This document shows positions 25,573 to 36,816 of a DNA stretch of 44,845 bases, one piece after another. A program made the translations under genes and the position numbers. The DNA is from Deltaproteobacteria bacterium (GTDB lineage Bacteria > Myxococcota_A > Polyangia > Haliangiales > Haliangiaceae). Location of the stretch: the NCBI GenBank assembly GCA_013812655.1, contig JACCTC010000128.1, forward strand, positions 1-44,845, written 5' to 3'. The notes under the pieces are model-generated. The model was given only the letters and a program-made list of their open reading frames with translations. It did no database searches and was not told the origin of the DNA. How positions within the stretch are numbered: position 1 is the stretch's first letter; each line of letters opens with the position of its first letter.

Positions 25573-26393
25573 GGGCACTCGCGGGTGAGCAGCGTCAAGC
25601 CGCCGAGGTCCGAGATCACCAGCGTGCGGCCATCGGGCGAGACGTCGGGATCCGCACCGCGATCGGCGACGATCGTCTCGTCGGGCCCGAACGGCTCCGA
25701 CACGGCAGGGCGGAGTCGCCGGTAGATCGGGCCTCCGGTCGGCGTGACCTTGGTATAGAACAGCTCGAGCTGGTCGGGAGACACCGACGGGTAGCCGATG
25801 TTTGTCATCAGCATCCGGGCATCCACGAACGGATCGTCGACGGTGGCCCGGCTCGCGGTCCAGAGGTCCCCGGCGAAGTTCGTGTAGTAGACCGTGAGCC
25901 CATCGACCGAGAGATCGAGGCCCGCGACCGAGATGCTGCCGAGCCCGGAGATCAGCGCAGGCGAGCCGAACACGCCGTCGGGAGTCTCGCGGACGGCCTC
26001 GAGCACGAGCTCGGTCGGCTCGCGTGACACGAACATGATCCTACGACCGTCGGCGGTGAGCGCCGGATCGGTGACCGCGCGGCCGGGCGCGAGGTCGACC
26101 TTGGTGGCGAGCGGAAAGTCGGCGTCGCGGGTCGCGCGCACCGACCGATACGCTCGGAACTCGTCCTGGACGCTCGGATCGTGTGCGACCATCCAGAGCT
26201 CGCGGCCATCGGCGCTGAGCTGACCGTCGAACTCCGCCTGGTTCTCGACGAGAGGCGGCAGCGACACCGGAGAGCCGAAAAGCTGACCCGAACAGCCGAT
26301 CGGCGGCGGCGGACCATCCGGCGGCACGGTCTCCTTCAACCCGAAGACCGGGTTGCAGCCGGCGGTCGCGAGCAGGACCCACATCCGCAGCAT
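25569..26393 (-). CDS. PD40-repeat lipoprotein
   Basis: A protein of 274 residues from ATG 26393 with a lipoprotein signal (MWVLLATAGCNPVFGL). Five PD40-like repeats can be read: SADGRELWMVAHD, TADGRRIMFVSRE, SVDGLTVYYTN, SPDQLELFYTK and SPDGRTLVISD. The protein ends LLTRECP. TolB-like beta-propellers of this sort bind partner proteins in the periplasm or on the cell surface. A downstream paralogue follows with a 4-bp overlap, so the pair is a tandem duplication. The leader upstream to 26519 is excluded because it lies in the divergent control region. Confidence 0.82.
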   Translation of the reverse strand: MLRMWVLLATAGCNPVFGLKETVPPDGPPPPIGCSGQLFGSPVSLPPLVENQAEFDGQLSADGRELWMVAHDPSVQDEFRAYRSVRATRDADFPLATKVDLAPGRAVTDPALTADGRRIMFVSREPTELVLEAVRETPDGVFGSPALISGLGSISVAGLDLSVDGLTVYYTNFAGDLWTASRATVDDPFVDARMLMTNIGYPSVSPDQLELFYTKVTPTGGPIYRRLRPAVSEPFGPDETIVADRGADPDVSPDGRTLVISDLGGLTLLTRECP

Positions 26394-26400
26394 TGCCTCG

Positions 26401-26406
26401 AGTGTA
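26401..26406 (-). promoter_or_regulatory. Candidate leaderless -10 element (TACACT, 7 nt before ATG 26393)
   Basis: On the minus strand TACACT, then CGAGGCA, then ATG. GAGG in the 7-nt spacer could also be read as a weak, very close ribosome site. Confidence 0.4.
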
Positions 26407-26468
26407 CGCCAGCGAAAACCGCGCGTCCGACCTGACGCGAGCGAGCGATTACGCCACAGCGACGTGAT

Positions 26469-26486
26469 GCAACCCCTGCGGGTTGC
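26469..26486. promoter_or_regulatory. Inverted repeat GCAACCC-N4-GGGTTGC upstream of the flippase
   Basis: A perfect seven-base inverted repeat 35 bp before the flippase ATG, followed at once by a second stem GCGG-CATA-CCGC (26487-26498). It may be an operator or a leader hairpin controlling the flippase gene. Confidence 0.4.
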
Positions 26487-26521
26487 GCGGCATACCGCCT
26501 GCAGACGACGATGCACCAACC

Positions 26522-27985
26522 ATGTCTCTGGCGCAGAAGGCAGCGCGCGGCGCGCTGTGGACAGTCGTCTCGAGCATGGGCGGGCGTGCGATCGGTGTGA
26601 TCGGCACGCTCGTGATGACGCGGTTCCTTCATCCCGAGCAGATCGGCGAGGTCGCCGACGCGACCGTGCTCGCGATGACGGCGAACTGGATCACGATCTG
26701 GGGCTTCGGTCAGTACGCGGTCGTCAAGGGTCGTGGTCCCGATGCGCTCGAGGTGACATGGCACGCGACGGTCGCCTACGCCGTGCTCGGCGCGATCTCG
26801 CTCGGGCTGATGGCGATGTTCGGCGGGTTGATCACGCCGTACCTGGATGCGCCCGATGCGGCCGCGTACGTGCCCGGCATGGCCCTCGCGCTCTACATCC
26901 GCCGCCTCGCGGCGATGCCGGAGCGCGTGCTGACCCGGCAGATGAAGTTCCGCGCGTCCGGCATGGCCCTCGCGCTCGGCGAGATGGTGTACACGGCGGT
27001 CGCGCTCTCGCTCGCGGCCTACGGGCTCGGCGGGATGTCGATCGTGATCGCGAACATCGTGCAGTCGATCGCGGTCCTCGTGATCCTCGTGAAGGCCGCG
27101 GGGGTCCGTAGCTGGGCCACGCCGTCGCGGCTCCGCATGGAGCGCATCAAGGACATGCTGAAGTACGGGCTCCCGCTCGGCGTGCAGGGCATCGCGAGCC
27201 AGGCCGCGCGCTACTGGGATCGCCTCGCGATCTCGTACTTCTTCGGCCCGGCGGCGACCGGCGCGTACAACATGGCCTACAACCTCGCCGACGTCCCGGC
27301 GATCCAGGTCGGCGAGCAGATCGCGCTCGTGCTGATGCCGTCGATGGCGGAGCTGCCGTCGGAGCGCCGGCCGCGTGCGCTCGAGCGATCGTCGGCGCTG
27401 CTCTCGCTGATCATCTTCCCGCTTGCGGTTGGCCTCGGCCTCGTCGCCGATCCGCTGATCGCGCTCTTGCTCCCCTCGAACGAGTGGCAGGCGGTCGCGC
27501 CGCTGCTCACCGTGCTCGCGTGCCTTTCGGTGTTCCGGCCCGTCACCTGGGTGCTGTCGGCGTACATGGAGGCCGAGTCGAAGACCAATCGGCTCATGCT
27601 GCTCGAGATCGCGAAGGTCGCGATCCTGCTCGGCGGCATGGCGCTGCTGCAGCCCTATGGTTTGATCTGGACCGCCGGCGCCGTCGGCATCGCGTTCGGG
27701 TTCACCGCGATCGCCGGCGTCCTGATGATCATGCGCGAGGGACCGTCGCCGGCGCGGCTGATGATCGGCTTCTTCCAGCCGGCCGCCGCGTGCGCGGTCA
27801 TGGGTGGCGTCGTCTGGCTCGTCCACCGCGGCCTGACGCTGGCCGGCATCGACCACCCCGCGATCCTGCTCGTCGCGATGATCGTCACCGGCGCGATCGC
27901 CTACGTGCTGTCCGCGCTCGTGATCGCGCGCGAGGCCACCAAGGATCTGCTCCAGCTGCTGAAGAAGGCGCTCAAGAAGGGCTGA
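26522..27985 (+). CDS. Wzx-like polysaccharide/oligosaccharide flippase
   Basis: A protein of 487 residues, with about 12-14 hydrophobic segments and few charges. The N-terminus MSLAQKAARGALWTVVSSMG is the usual entry of the oligosaccharide flippase family. The centre has ISYFFGPAATGAYNMAYNLA and QIALVLMPSMAELPSERRPR, both characteristic. It moves undecaprenyl-linked sugar units across the inner membrane for export or capsule. No glycosyltransferase is adjacent, so its sugar is unknown. The start is ATG 26522; an upstream possible extension falls in the inverted-repeat region and is not used. The C-terminal helix ends in KKALKKG. Confidence 0.88.
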   Translation: MSLAQKAARGALWTVVSSMGGRAIGVIGTLVMTRFLHPEQIGEVADATVLAMTANWITIWGFGQYAVVKGRGPDALEVTWHATVAYAVLGAISLGLMAMFGGLITPYLDAPDAAAYVPGMALALYIRRLAAMPERVLTRQMKFRASGMALALGEMVYTAVALSLAAYGLGGMSIVIANIVQSIAVLVILVKAAGVRSWATPSRLRMERIKDMLKYGLPLGVQGIASQAARYWDRLAISYFFGPAATGAYNMAYNLADVPAIQVGEQIALVLMPSMAELPSERRPRALERSSALLSLIIFPLAVGLGLVADPLIALLLPSNEWQAVAPLLTVLACLSVFRPVTWVLSAYMEAESKTNRLMLLEIAKVAILLGGMALLQPYGLIWTAGAVGIAFGFTAIAGVLMIMREGPSPARLMIGFFQPAAACAVMGGVVWLVHRGLTLAGIDHPAILLVAMIVTGAIAYVLSALVIAREATKDLLQLLKKALKKG

Positions 27986-28049
27986 GCCGTCTCGCTGCAA
28001 GCCTGCTCTGTTTCGGAGCACCCGGCGCACCCGAATGAAGCGTGAGGTG

Positions 28050-28079
28050 GGAGCTGGGTTCGCAAGTCCGCGCAGCTCC
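28050..28079. promoter_or_regulatory. Inverted repeat GGAGCTG-N16-CAGCTCC upstream of MBL/activator operon
   Basis: A perfect seven-base inverted repeat with a 16-nt gap, about 55 bp upstream of the TSS predicted for the candidate sigma-54 promoter. It could be an activator site, or a structured leader element. A weaker stem, TGCTC/GAGCA, lies at 28004-28020 after the flippase stop, with no T-run. Confidence 0.4.
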
Positions 28080-28092
28080 TCGCATCGAGGGC

Positions 28093-28108
28093 TGGCATCG
28101 CGGGTGCT
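28093..28108 (+). promoter_or_regulatory. Candidate sigma-54 promoter of MBL-fold/activator operon
   Basis: TGGCATCGCGGGTGCT has GG-N10-GC spacing and matches the consensus at TGGCA and TGCT. The implied TSS (about 28119) leaves a 20-nt leader that contains the Shine-Dalgarno AGGAGG (28127-28132), 6 nt before ATG 28139. Confidence 0.4.
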
Positions 28109-28138
28109 CTATCTCCTGCTGCAACCAGGAGGTTCACG

Positions 28139-28983
28139 ATGTCCACCCACGATCTGACGGTTCGGTTTCTCGGCGTCCGCGGCTCGATCGCCACCCCCGG
28201 CGCTGACAAGGGCGCGGCGGGCGGCAACACCGCGTGTCTCGAGGTCTGTGCCGGCGATACCCGCATCATCCTCGATGCGGGCACCGGACTGCGGATCCTC
28301 GGCGACGAGCGGATGGCGAGCGGCCCGCGCCACTCGACGATCCTGCTCTCGCACCTGCACTGGGACCACGTCTGCGGCCTGCCGTTCTTCACGCCGATCT
28401 ACGTCCCGGGTCACCGCGTCGAGATCGCGAGCGGTCCGAACGGCGTGATGCCCCTCGAGGACGCGATCAAGAATCTGTTCAAGGCGCCGTTCTTCCCCGT
28501 CGACTTCGCGGACCTCGCGGGTCAGGTGACGACGCGCGAGCTCAAGGGCAACGACAAGCTCACGATCGGCGACATCTCGATCACGATGGCGAAGCTCAAC
28601 CACCCCGATCCGGTCTACGGCTTCCGGCTCGAGCACGGCGGCCACTCGATCGTCTACGCGACCGACACCGAGCACTTCGCGTGCGTCGATCCGACGCTCA
28701 AGAAGCTCGCGGCCGGCGCCGACATCCTGATCTACGACGCGCAATACACGCCCGACGAGTATCCCTCGAAGGTCGGCTGGGGCCACTCGACGTGGCAGGC
28801 CGGCGCCGAGCTGGCGCGTGCGGCTGGAGTCCCGCAGCTCGTGCTGTTCCACCACGATCCGAATCGGACGGATGCGCAGCTCGCGGCGATCGAGGCCGAA
28901 GCTGCGGCCAACCTTCCGGGCACGGTCGCGGCGCGCGAAGGCATGGTGCTGTGTGCACGCGATGCGGAGCGTGCTGCCGCCGC

Positions 28984-28987
<4 letters not shown>
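28139..28987 (+). CDS. MBL-fold metallohydrolase (COG1235-like)
   Basis: A protein of 282 residues. The metal-binding signature is [15 protein letters not shown], with H72, H74, D76 and H77; [16 protein letters not shown] and [20 protein letters not shown] precede it. [11 protein letters not shown] supplies a further Asp ligand and [12 protein letters not shown] the C-terminal His. This matches the group of beta-lactamase-fold phosphodiesterase-like hydrolases. It is soluble. A strong AGGAGG precedes ATG 28139. The 3' end overlaps the sigma-54 activator (ATGA, 28984-28987), suggesting it may make or destroy a signal sensed by that activator; the last point is inference. Confidence 0.86.
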
Positions 28988-30609
<1,622 letters not shown>

Positions 30610-30618
30610 CGCGACCGC

Positions 30619-30804
30619 TCAGCGGTCGAAGCCGGCGCGGTCGAGCACGTCGAACTGGATCCGCTCGAGCTCTTGCAGCGTCTTGCCGGTCGGCTTCTTG
30701 GGCGCACCGGTCGGTGGCTGCTGCGAATCGGTCTGGTCACGATCCTGGTCGCGATCCTGGTCGCGCTCGGCCGCATCGGTGGTCTTGCGGGGTACTGCCA
30801 TCAC
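30619..30804 (-). CDS. Small charged protein (61 aa), unknown
   Basis: A short protein starting VMAVPRKTTDAAERD with a DQDRDQDRDQ repeat, a QQPPTGAPKKPTG hinge and a helical tail (KTLQELERIQFDVLDRAGFD). I do not recognise it. Start GTG 30804 is chosen because TAGAAT ends 7 nt before it; ATG 30801 and 30813 are alternatives. It is convergent with the sigma-54 activator gene and divergent from the kinase. Mostly disordered apart from the C-terminal helix. Confidence 0.45.
   Translation of the reverse strand: MMAVPRKTTDAAERDQDRDQDRDQTDSQQPPTGAPKKPTGKTLQELERIQFDVLDRAGFDR
30741..30764 (+). repeat. Two perfect 12-bp tandem units encoding DQDR repeats
   Basis: GATCCTGGTCGC occurs twice head to tail, with a degenerate copy just before. 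The length is a multiple of three and encodes the charged repeat of the 61-residue protein. Confidence 0.85.
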
Positions 30805-30811
30805 GCGCGCC

Positions 30812-30817
30812 ATTCTA
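30812..30817 (-). promoter_or_regulatory. Candidate leaderless -10 element (TAGAAT, 7 nt before GTG 30804)
   Basis: On the minus strand TAGAAT, then GGCGCGC, then GTG. On the opposite strand TAGCAT (30895-30900) lies 9 nt before the kinase GTG. Confidence 0.4.
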
Positions 30818-30909
30818 GGCGCTGAACGACCGCGGTGCATCCACTCACGGCGATCTAACAACCAGTGATTTTCGTACCTTGCTCGTTCCGGAGCTAGCAT
30901 CGGCGGTCA

Positions 30910-32583
30910 GTGGCGGCGCCGCGGCAGGATCGCATCGGACGGTACGAGCTCTTGATCGAGCTCGGCCGCGGCGGCATGGCGGAGCTGTTCCTGGGCCGGC
31001 TGCTCGGTGCCGGCGGGTTCGCGAAGCTCGTCGCGATCAAGCGCATCCTCCCGCACTTCGCGCAGGACCAGCAGTTCAAGGAGATGTTCCTCAACGAGGG
31101 CCGGATCGCCGCGCAGCTCTCGCATCCGAACGTCTGCCAGGTCTTCGAGCTCGCCGAGATCGATGACGAGCTCGTGCTCGCGATGGAGTACCTCGACGGC
31201 GTGACGTGGGACGTGCTGGTCGCGGCCTCCCCGCCCGGCGCCGAAACCCTCCGGATCGCGACCGGCGTACTCGCGCAAGCCGCGGAAGGTCTGCACTACG
31301 CGCATACCCTGCGCGACGTCGAGGGCAACCCGACGCCGGTCGTCCACCGCGATGTCTCGCCGCAGAACCTGTTCGTCACGGTCGACGGGATCTGCAAGGT
31401 GCTCGACTTCGGAGTCTCGAAGATGATGACCGATGGGCCGCGCACGCGGAGCGGCGTCATCAAGGGGAAGCTGCCGTACATGGCACCGGAGCAGATCCGC
31501 GGCGAGCCGATCGACGGCCGCGCCGACGTGTTCTCGCTCGGGGTCTGCGCGTGGGAGGCGCTGGCCGGCGCGCGGCTGTTCGATCGCGAGACCGACTTCA
31601 TGATCTGGAAGGCGATCACCGAGGAGGACGTCCCGGCGATCGCGACACGCTGGCCCGAGTGCCCGCCCGCGGTCGACGCGGTGATCCGGCGCGCCCTCGA
31701 TCGCGATCGCGAGCAGCGGCCGGCGACCGCACGCGACTTCGCGACTGCGCTGCGCGAGGCGGCGGGCACGATCGCGGCGGCCCCCGAGATCGCCGACGCG
31801 GTACGGCTGCGCTGCGGCGAACAGCTCGCGAGGCGCGCGAGCGAGGTCGCGACGGCGGCGAGCGCCAAGCGTGGCCCGGCCGACGCGTCGACCGACTTCG
31901 ATGCCGCCGAGACACTCGAGCAGCGCGCGGTCCGCAACAAGACCGCGGCGACGACGCGCCAGGACTCGGTCACCCTCGATCTGACGCGCGAAGGCCGCGG
32001 TCGCTCGCGCTCCGGCGAGGCTGCCGCCACGCGCGATCTGCGTTCGCACTCCGGGGAACGCGAGCGCGAGCGAACGAGCGGCGCACGGCCGCGCCGGATC
32101 GCGACACCGGCCGACTCCACCGGCGACGACGACGACATCGCCGCGCTGCTCCCCGAGCGACGCGTCGGCCTCCGCGTCGTCGTCATCATCGCGATCGCCG
32201 CGGCCGCGCTGACCGCCGCGATCGTCGTCTATCTGATGACCGGCGACGACGAGGACGCGGTCACGCCCGCGCCGCCGGCGGTGCCCACTCCGCTCGTCGC
32301 ACCGGCAGATGCCGCGGTGCTCGAGCTGCCAGATGCCGAGGTCATCGAGGTACCGGTCGATGCCGGCGCGGTGAAGGCCGACGTCAAGAAGCCGATCCGC
32401 AAGCCGGCGGTCAAGTCCGACCCACGTTCCAAGCCGGCACCGCGCGACAAGCCCGGCGCTCGCTACGTCGACCCATGGAGCGAGCGGCCGCCGCCGCCGG
32501 TGAAGCCGGCGACGACCACGCCACCGCCGGTGAAGCCGCCGACGCCCACGCCACCGGCACCCGACCCCGACACACCGATTTGA
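30910..32583 (+). CDS. Ser/Thr protein kinase with single membrane span
   Basis: A protein of 557 residues from GTG 30910. The kinase domain has ELGRGGMAELFLG (Gly loop), VAIK with Lys44, Glu63 in the C helix, HRDVSPQN (Asp148), DFG 166-168 and APE 192-194, all required residues. Residues 280-415 are a charged, Arg-rich linker. A hydrophobic span lies at about 419-443 (RVVVIIAIAAAALTAAIVVY), then a Pro/Lys-rich tail of about 110 residues (PPPVKPPTPTPPAPDPDTP). The layout is typical of myxobacterial kinases, with the kinase in the cytoplasm and the tail outside. HRDVSPQN, with Val-Ser instead of Leu-Lys, is common in that group. Confidence 0.93.
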   Translation: MAAPRQDRIGRYELLIELGRGGMAELFLGRLLGAGGFAKLVAIKRILPHFAQDQQFKEMFLNEGRIAAQLSHPNVCQVFELAEIDDELVLAMEYLDGVTWDVLVAASPPGAETLRIATGVLAQAAEGLHYAHTLRDVEGNPTPVVHRDVSPQNLFVTVDGICKVLDFGVSKMMTDGPRTRSGVIKGKLPYMAPEQIRGEPIDGRADVFSLGVCAWEALAGARLFDRETDFMIWKAITEEDVPAIATRWPECPPAVDAVIRRALDRDREQRPATARDFATALREAAGTIAAAPEIADAVRLRCGEQLARRASEVATAASAKRGPADASTDFDAAETLEQRAVRNKTAATTRQDSVTLDLTREGRGRSRSGEAAATRDLRSHSGERERERTSGARPRRIATPADSTGDDDDIAALLPERRVGLRVVVIIAIAAAALTAAIVVYLMTGDDEDAVTPAPPAVPTPLVAPADAAVLELPDAEVIEVPVDAGAVKADVKKPIRKPAVKSDPRSKPAPRDKPGARYVDPWSERPPPPVKPATTTPPPVKPPTPTPPAPDPDTPI

Positions 32584-32679
32584 TCACGCCGCCCGCACCC
32601 CAACCCCCGGTAATTCGGCGATCACGCGAAGCGCCAACCGGACGCAGGCGAGGAATTTGCGCGAGCCGGATTCGGCGAG

Positions 32680-32685
32680 TAGCGT
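32680..32685 (+). promoter_or_regulatory. Candidate leaderless -10 element (TAGCGT, 6 nt before ATG 32692)
   Basis: TAGCGT, then CGCGCC, then ATG. TTGCGC (32657-32662) lies 17 nt upstream as a weak -35. There is no Shine-Dalgarno. Confidence 0.55.
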
Positions 32686-32691
32686 CGCGCC

Positions 32692-33222
32692 ATGTTCCGA
32701 ATCACGGTCGCGCTGATCGTGATCCTCGCCGCATCGACCGCGCGCGCGGATGACGAGCCCGCCGCGGATCCCGCGGCGTCGGATGAAGCTGGCCCGTCGC
32801 GTGCTGCCGACAAGGGCACCGTCGGGGTCGGCCTCATCCTCGGTGAACCGACCGGGGTCTCGGCGAAGCTCTACCTCACCGACGATCAGGCGATCCAGGC
32901 CGCAGCCGGCTACGCGTTCATCGGCGGTGGCCTCCACCTCCACGCCGACTACGTGCTCCACCCGTTGATCCTGCAGTCGCGCGACAGCTTCGTGCTGCTC
33001 GCCTACGTCGGGCCCGGTGTGCGGCTGATCCAGTATCGCGGCAGCGACGACAACACCTTCGTCGCGATCGGCGTGCGCGGCGTCGGCGGCCTGCTGTTCG
33101 ACTTCAAGGACCAACCACTCGATGCGTTCGTCGAGGTCGCCGGCGTGCTCGAATTCGGCTTCGAGGGTGAAGGTGCGGATGTCGCGCTCAACGCCGCCGC
33201 CGGTGTGCGTTACTACTTCTGA
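32692..33222 (+). CDS. Small outer-membrane-barrel-like protein
   Basis: A protein of 176 residues with a signal peptide (FRITVALIVILAASTARA-DDE), an Asp/Ala/Pro stretch, then about 130 residues of alternating strands: GVGLILGEPTGVSAKLYLTD, AAGYAFIGGGLHLHADYVLH, LAYVGPGVRLIQYRG, and the C-terminus NAAAGVRYYF with a terminal Phe. This fits an eight-stranded barrel or a related outer-membrane fold; no named family is certain. The alpha/beta hydrolase gene begins at the next base after its stop, so the two are probably co-transcribed. Confidence 0.72.
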   Translation: MFRITVALIVILAASTARADDEPAADPAASDEAGPSRAADKGTVGVGLILGEPTGVSAKLYLTDDQAIQAAAGYAFIGGGLHLHADYVLHPLILQSRDSFVLLAYVGPGVRLIQYRGSDDNTFVAIGVRGVGGLLFDFKDQPLDAFVEVAGVLEFGFEGEGADVALNAAAGVRYYF

Positions 33223-34122
33223 ATGCAGCGCGACGAGCTGGTGGCCCGCACCGCCGATGGCGTGACGCTGCGGATCGATCGGCTGCGCGAGCCGAACCGT
33301 GAACGCCGTGCGGTCGTCGTCTGTCTACACGCGATGATGACGGACGGGCGCTACTTCGGCGCACGGCGCGACATCGGTGCCGACGGGCGCGGTCCTTCAT
33401 TCGCGGGCGTGCTCGCGCGCGCCGGCTGCGACGTGCTGGTCGCCGACTTCCGCGGTCATGGCCGCTCGACGCCACCGCGTGCCGGCGCCGATGACTGGAG
33501 CTTCGACGATCTCGTCGAGCTCGATCTGCCGGCGATCGTCGCCGCGGCTGCCGAGGCGTCGCGCTGTGCGCCCGGCGAGCTCGTGCTGATCGGCCACTCG
33601 CTCGGTGGCCTGGTCGCGACCGCCGCGCTCGGCACCGGACGGATCCCGTCGCCGCGCCTCCTGCTGCTGCCGGCCACCGCGGTGTGGCTCCTCGGCCCGC
33701 ACGCGCCGCTCGACCGGCGCCTCGTGATGCTTGCGTATCGCGGCCTCACCGCGCTGTTCGGCAAGGCCCCGATCCGCGCGCTGCGGGTCGGCACCGCCGA
33801 CGAGGCGGCGACCTACGTCAGGCAGCTGACCGGGTGGGCCCGCGCCGCGCGGTGGACGAGCCTCGGTGGCATCGACTACCTCGCGAAGCTGGCGACCATC
33901 GAGACGCCGGTGCTGCCGTTCGTCGGCGCGGGCGACTGGATGTGTCGCGAGCGCGATGCACGCGGCTTCGCCCGCCACCTGCCGAATGCCGCGCCGTTGC
34001 GGGTCATCAGCAGGCGCGCGGGCGACGCGCTCGATCCCGATCACTTCCAGCTGTTCACGCGACCCGAGCTGCGGCCGCTGTGGGACGAGCTGGCGTCGGC
34101 GATCACATCGGCTCGAGCGTGA
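33223..34122 (+). CDS. Alpha/beta-hydrolase fold protein
   Basis: A protein of 299 residues. The nucleophile elbow is LIGHSLGGLVATAAL with Ser about 125. VLVADFRGHGRSTPP gives the oxyanion-loop side, VLPFVGAGDWMCRERDAR supplies the acid and ALDPDHFQLFTRPEL the His. This completes a Ser-Asp-His triad in the order of the fold. It hydrolyses an ester or a related bond; the substrate is unknown. There is no signal peptide, so it is cytoplasmic. It begins directly after the barrel gene and its 3' end overlaps the convergent spondin lipoprotein gene by 20 bp. Confidence 0.85.
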   Translation: MQRDELVARTADGVTLRIDRLREPNRERRAVVVCLHAMMTDGRYFGARRDIGADGRGPSFAGVLARAGCDVLVADFRGHGRSTPPRAGADDWSFDDLVELDLPAIVAAAAEASRCAPGELVLIGHSLGGLVATAALGTGRIPSPRLLLLPATAVWLLGPHAPLDRRLVMLAYRGLTALFGKAPIRALRVGTADEAATYVRQLTGWARAARWTSLGGIDYLAKLATIETPVLPFVGAGDWMCRERDARGFARHLPNAAPLRVISRRAGDALDPDHFQLFTRPELRPLWDELASAITSARA

Positions 34123-35479
34123 CGCGGAGGTGCGTGCTCGCCGCGAACGGGTGCACGTTGGCCGGCACCTCGCGGACGATCGAGATCGGGTCGATCGCGC
34201 CGGTGTTGACGGCGGGCTGCTGCGGGCCGGTGTCGGCGCCGATCGCCGGCTCCTGATCGACCTCGGTGCCGGCATCGTAGAGCGCGATGTCGGCGCTGAC
34301 GTCACCACTGCGCGGCATGCCTTGCGCGTCGAACAGCGCGATGCCCTCGGGGCGCGTCGCGAAGAACCAGTCGTTGGACATGCCGAACATCGTCGCGAAT
34401 GAGACGTGCTCGCCGGGAATGCCGCGGACGACGAGCTCGAACGCGCCGCCCGGGCGCGCCGGGCTGATCTGCGTCGAACCGACCGGCATCTCGAACGTGC
34501 CGGTCTCGGTGAGCTCCATCGAGCGTGCGTTGCTCGCGATCGACGCGCCGATCACCTCGAAGTTACCGTCCTCCGCGAGGTGCTCGAGGCCGAGGCCGAG
34601 GTCGTCGAGGCCGAGCGCGTAGAGCGGCTCGGGATCGGTGTGTACCGCGTAGACACCGGGCGAGACCGGCGTCGACCAGCCGCTGAGCGTGCGCAGCACA
34701 CCGCCGAGGTTCGCGACCCGACCGGACTCGGCGATCAGCTCGAGCCCCTGGCCGCGGTCGGCGACGCCGGTGTCGAAGAGCGGCGCGCGACCGATGTGGA
34801 CCGCGTACGCGAGCGGAGACATCCCGATGCCGCTCGAGCCAGCCGAGGTGACGAGCGTCGACGCCGTCGACACGTTCTGGATCCGCAGCGTGAACAGGCC
34901 ATTCGCGCCGGGCGTCAACGTCACGCGCACCATCGAGGCGATCGCGGGCAGCGTGAACGTGGTGCCATCGGTCAGCGTGACGATCTGGCCGAGCTTGCGG
35001 ACCATCGCCACGGGGTCGGGCGCACCGAAGTCGGGAGCCGACTGGCGCGGACCGGTCGCGTTGCCAACACCGGGCTCCTGATCGATCTCGGTGCCCGAGT
35101 CGTAGAGGCCGATCTGGCTGGTGACGTCGCCGGCGATCGGGTTGCCGTCCTCGTTGTAGAGCGACAGGCCCTCCGGGCTCGTGGCGAAGAACCAGTCGTT
35201 CGACTGGCCGAGCATCGTCGCAAAGCTGACGCGCTGGTTGCGGCCGGCGGTGAAGCTGACCTCGTACGCGGCACCGGGACCGATCGGCCCCATCGTGCCG
35301 TCGGTGCGGGTCGCGTGGGTGCCGGACTTCAGCACGGTCCACGGCGCGACATTCTCGATGCGCAGCTTGAACGTGGTCGGGTTGGTCGGGGTGATCGGTT
35401 CGTCCGGCGCGGACTCGACCGCGGCGCAGGCCCCGAGGAGCGTGGACAATCCGGCGGCGAGCAGCGAGAGCTTCATCAT
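34103..35479 (-). CDS. Lipoprotein with two spondin-like domains
   Basis: A protein of 458 residues; lipobox LLGACAAV. Two spondin N-domain-like modules are seen, at about 35-165 and 320-455. Both carry VSFATM-x-G-x-SNDWFFAT, then PEG, SGDV/AGDV, LYD-x-GTE and DQEP at matching distances, the pattern of secreted spondin domains. Between them is a third region (FTLRIQNVSTASTLV, APLFDTGVADRGQGLELIAE) that resembles the same fold but is more divergent. It is probably a surface adhesion or matrix-binding lipoprotein. The two adjacent Met codons (35476, 35479) leave the start ambiguous by one residue. Confidence 0.86.
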   Translation of the reverse strand: MMKLSLLAAGLSTLLGACAAVESAPDEPITPTNPTTFKLRIENVAPWTVLKSGTHATRTDGTMGPIGPGAAYEVSFTAGRNQRVSFATMLGQSNDWFFATSPEGLSLYNEDGNPIAGDVTSQIGLYDSGTEIDQEPGVGNATGPRQSAPDFGAPDPVAMVRKLGQIVTLTDGTTFTLPAIASMVRVTLTPGANGLFTLRIQNVSTASTLVTSAGSSGIGMSPLAYAVHIGRAPLFDTGVADRGQGLELIAESGRVANLGGVLRTLSGWSTPVSPGVYAVHTDPEPLYALGLDDLGLGLEHLAEDGNFEVIGASIASNARSMELTETGTFEMPVGSTQISPARPGGAFELVVRGIPGEHVSFATMFGMSNDWFFATRPEGIALFDAQGMPRSGDVSADIALYDAGTEVDQEPAIGADTGPQQPAVNTGAIDPISIVREVPANVHPFAASTHLRVTLEPM

Positions 35480-35506
35480 GCCCGGTCTACGCGGGCCCGC
35501 GGACCT

Positions 35507-35534
35507 GGTTACAGGTTACGAACGAACCCTGGTT
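35507..35534. promoter_or_regulatory. Cluster of GGTT/AACC half-sites between spondin gene and WYL regulators
   Basis: GGTTAC occurs twice, 7 bp apart (35507 and 35514), followed by AACC (35525) and GGTT (35531), forming GGTT-N7-AACC and AACC-CT-GGTT. The block lies 30 bp upstream of the spondin gene and about 125 bp upstream of the WYL pair. It is a plausible site for the WYL regulators. Confidence 0.35.
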
Positions 35535-35658
35535 CTGGCTCGATCTCCGTCGGTCTCCGTCGACAGCTCGCGCCGACGGCGTCCGCTCCCGCTTCCGAAT
35601 GATCCCCGCGTGCGCTAAGAAGAGGGCCGTGTCGACCCGAGGGAACAAGGGACCCGGG

Positions 35659-36808
<1,150 letters not shown>

Positions 36809-36816
<8 letters not shown>

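Noticed and set aside
26488..26503. CGGCATACCGCCTGCA as a sigma-54 promoter for the flippase
   Set aside because: Weak -24 and -12 boxes and only 8 nt from the implied TSS to the ATG; it also overlaps a hairpin. Chance matches are frequent in GC-rich DNA.
26336..28030. Minus-strand frame opposite the flippase
   Set aside because: Charged, non-hydrophobic translation of the complement of a 12-14-helix membrane protein; no motif.
28057..28069. GGGTTCGCAAGTC resembling a tRNA T-loop
   Set aside because: No acceptor, anticodon or D arms can be built around it.
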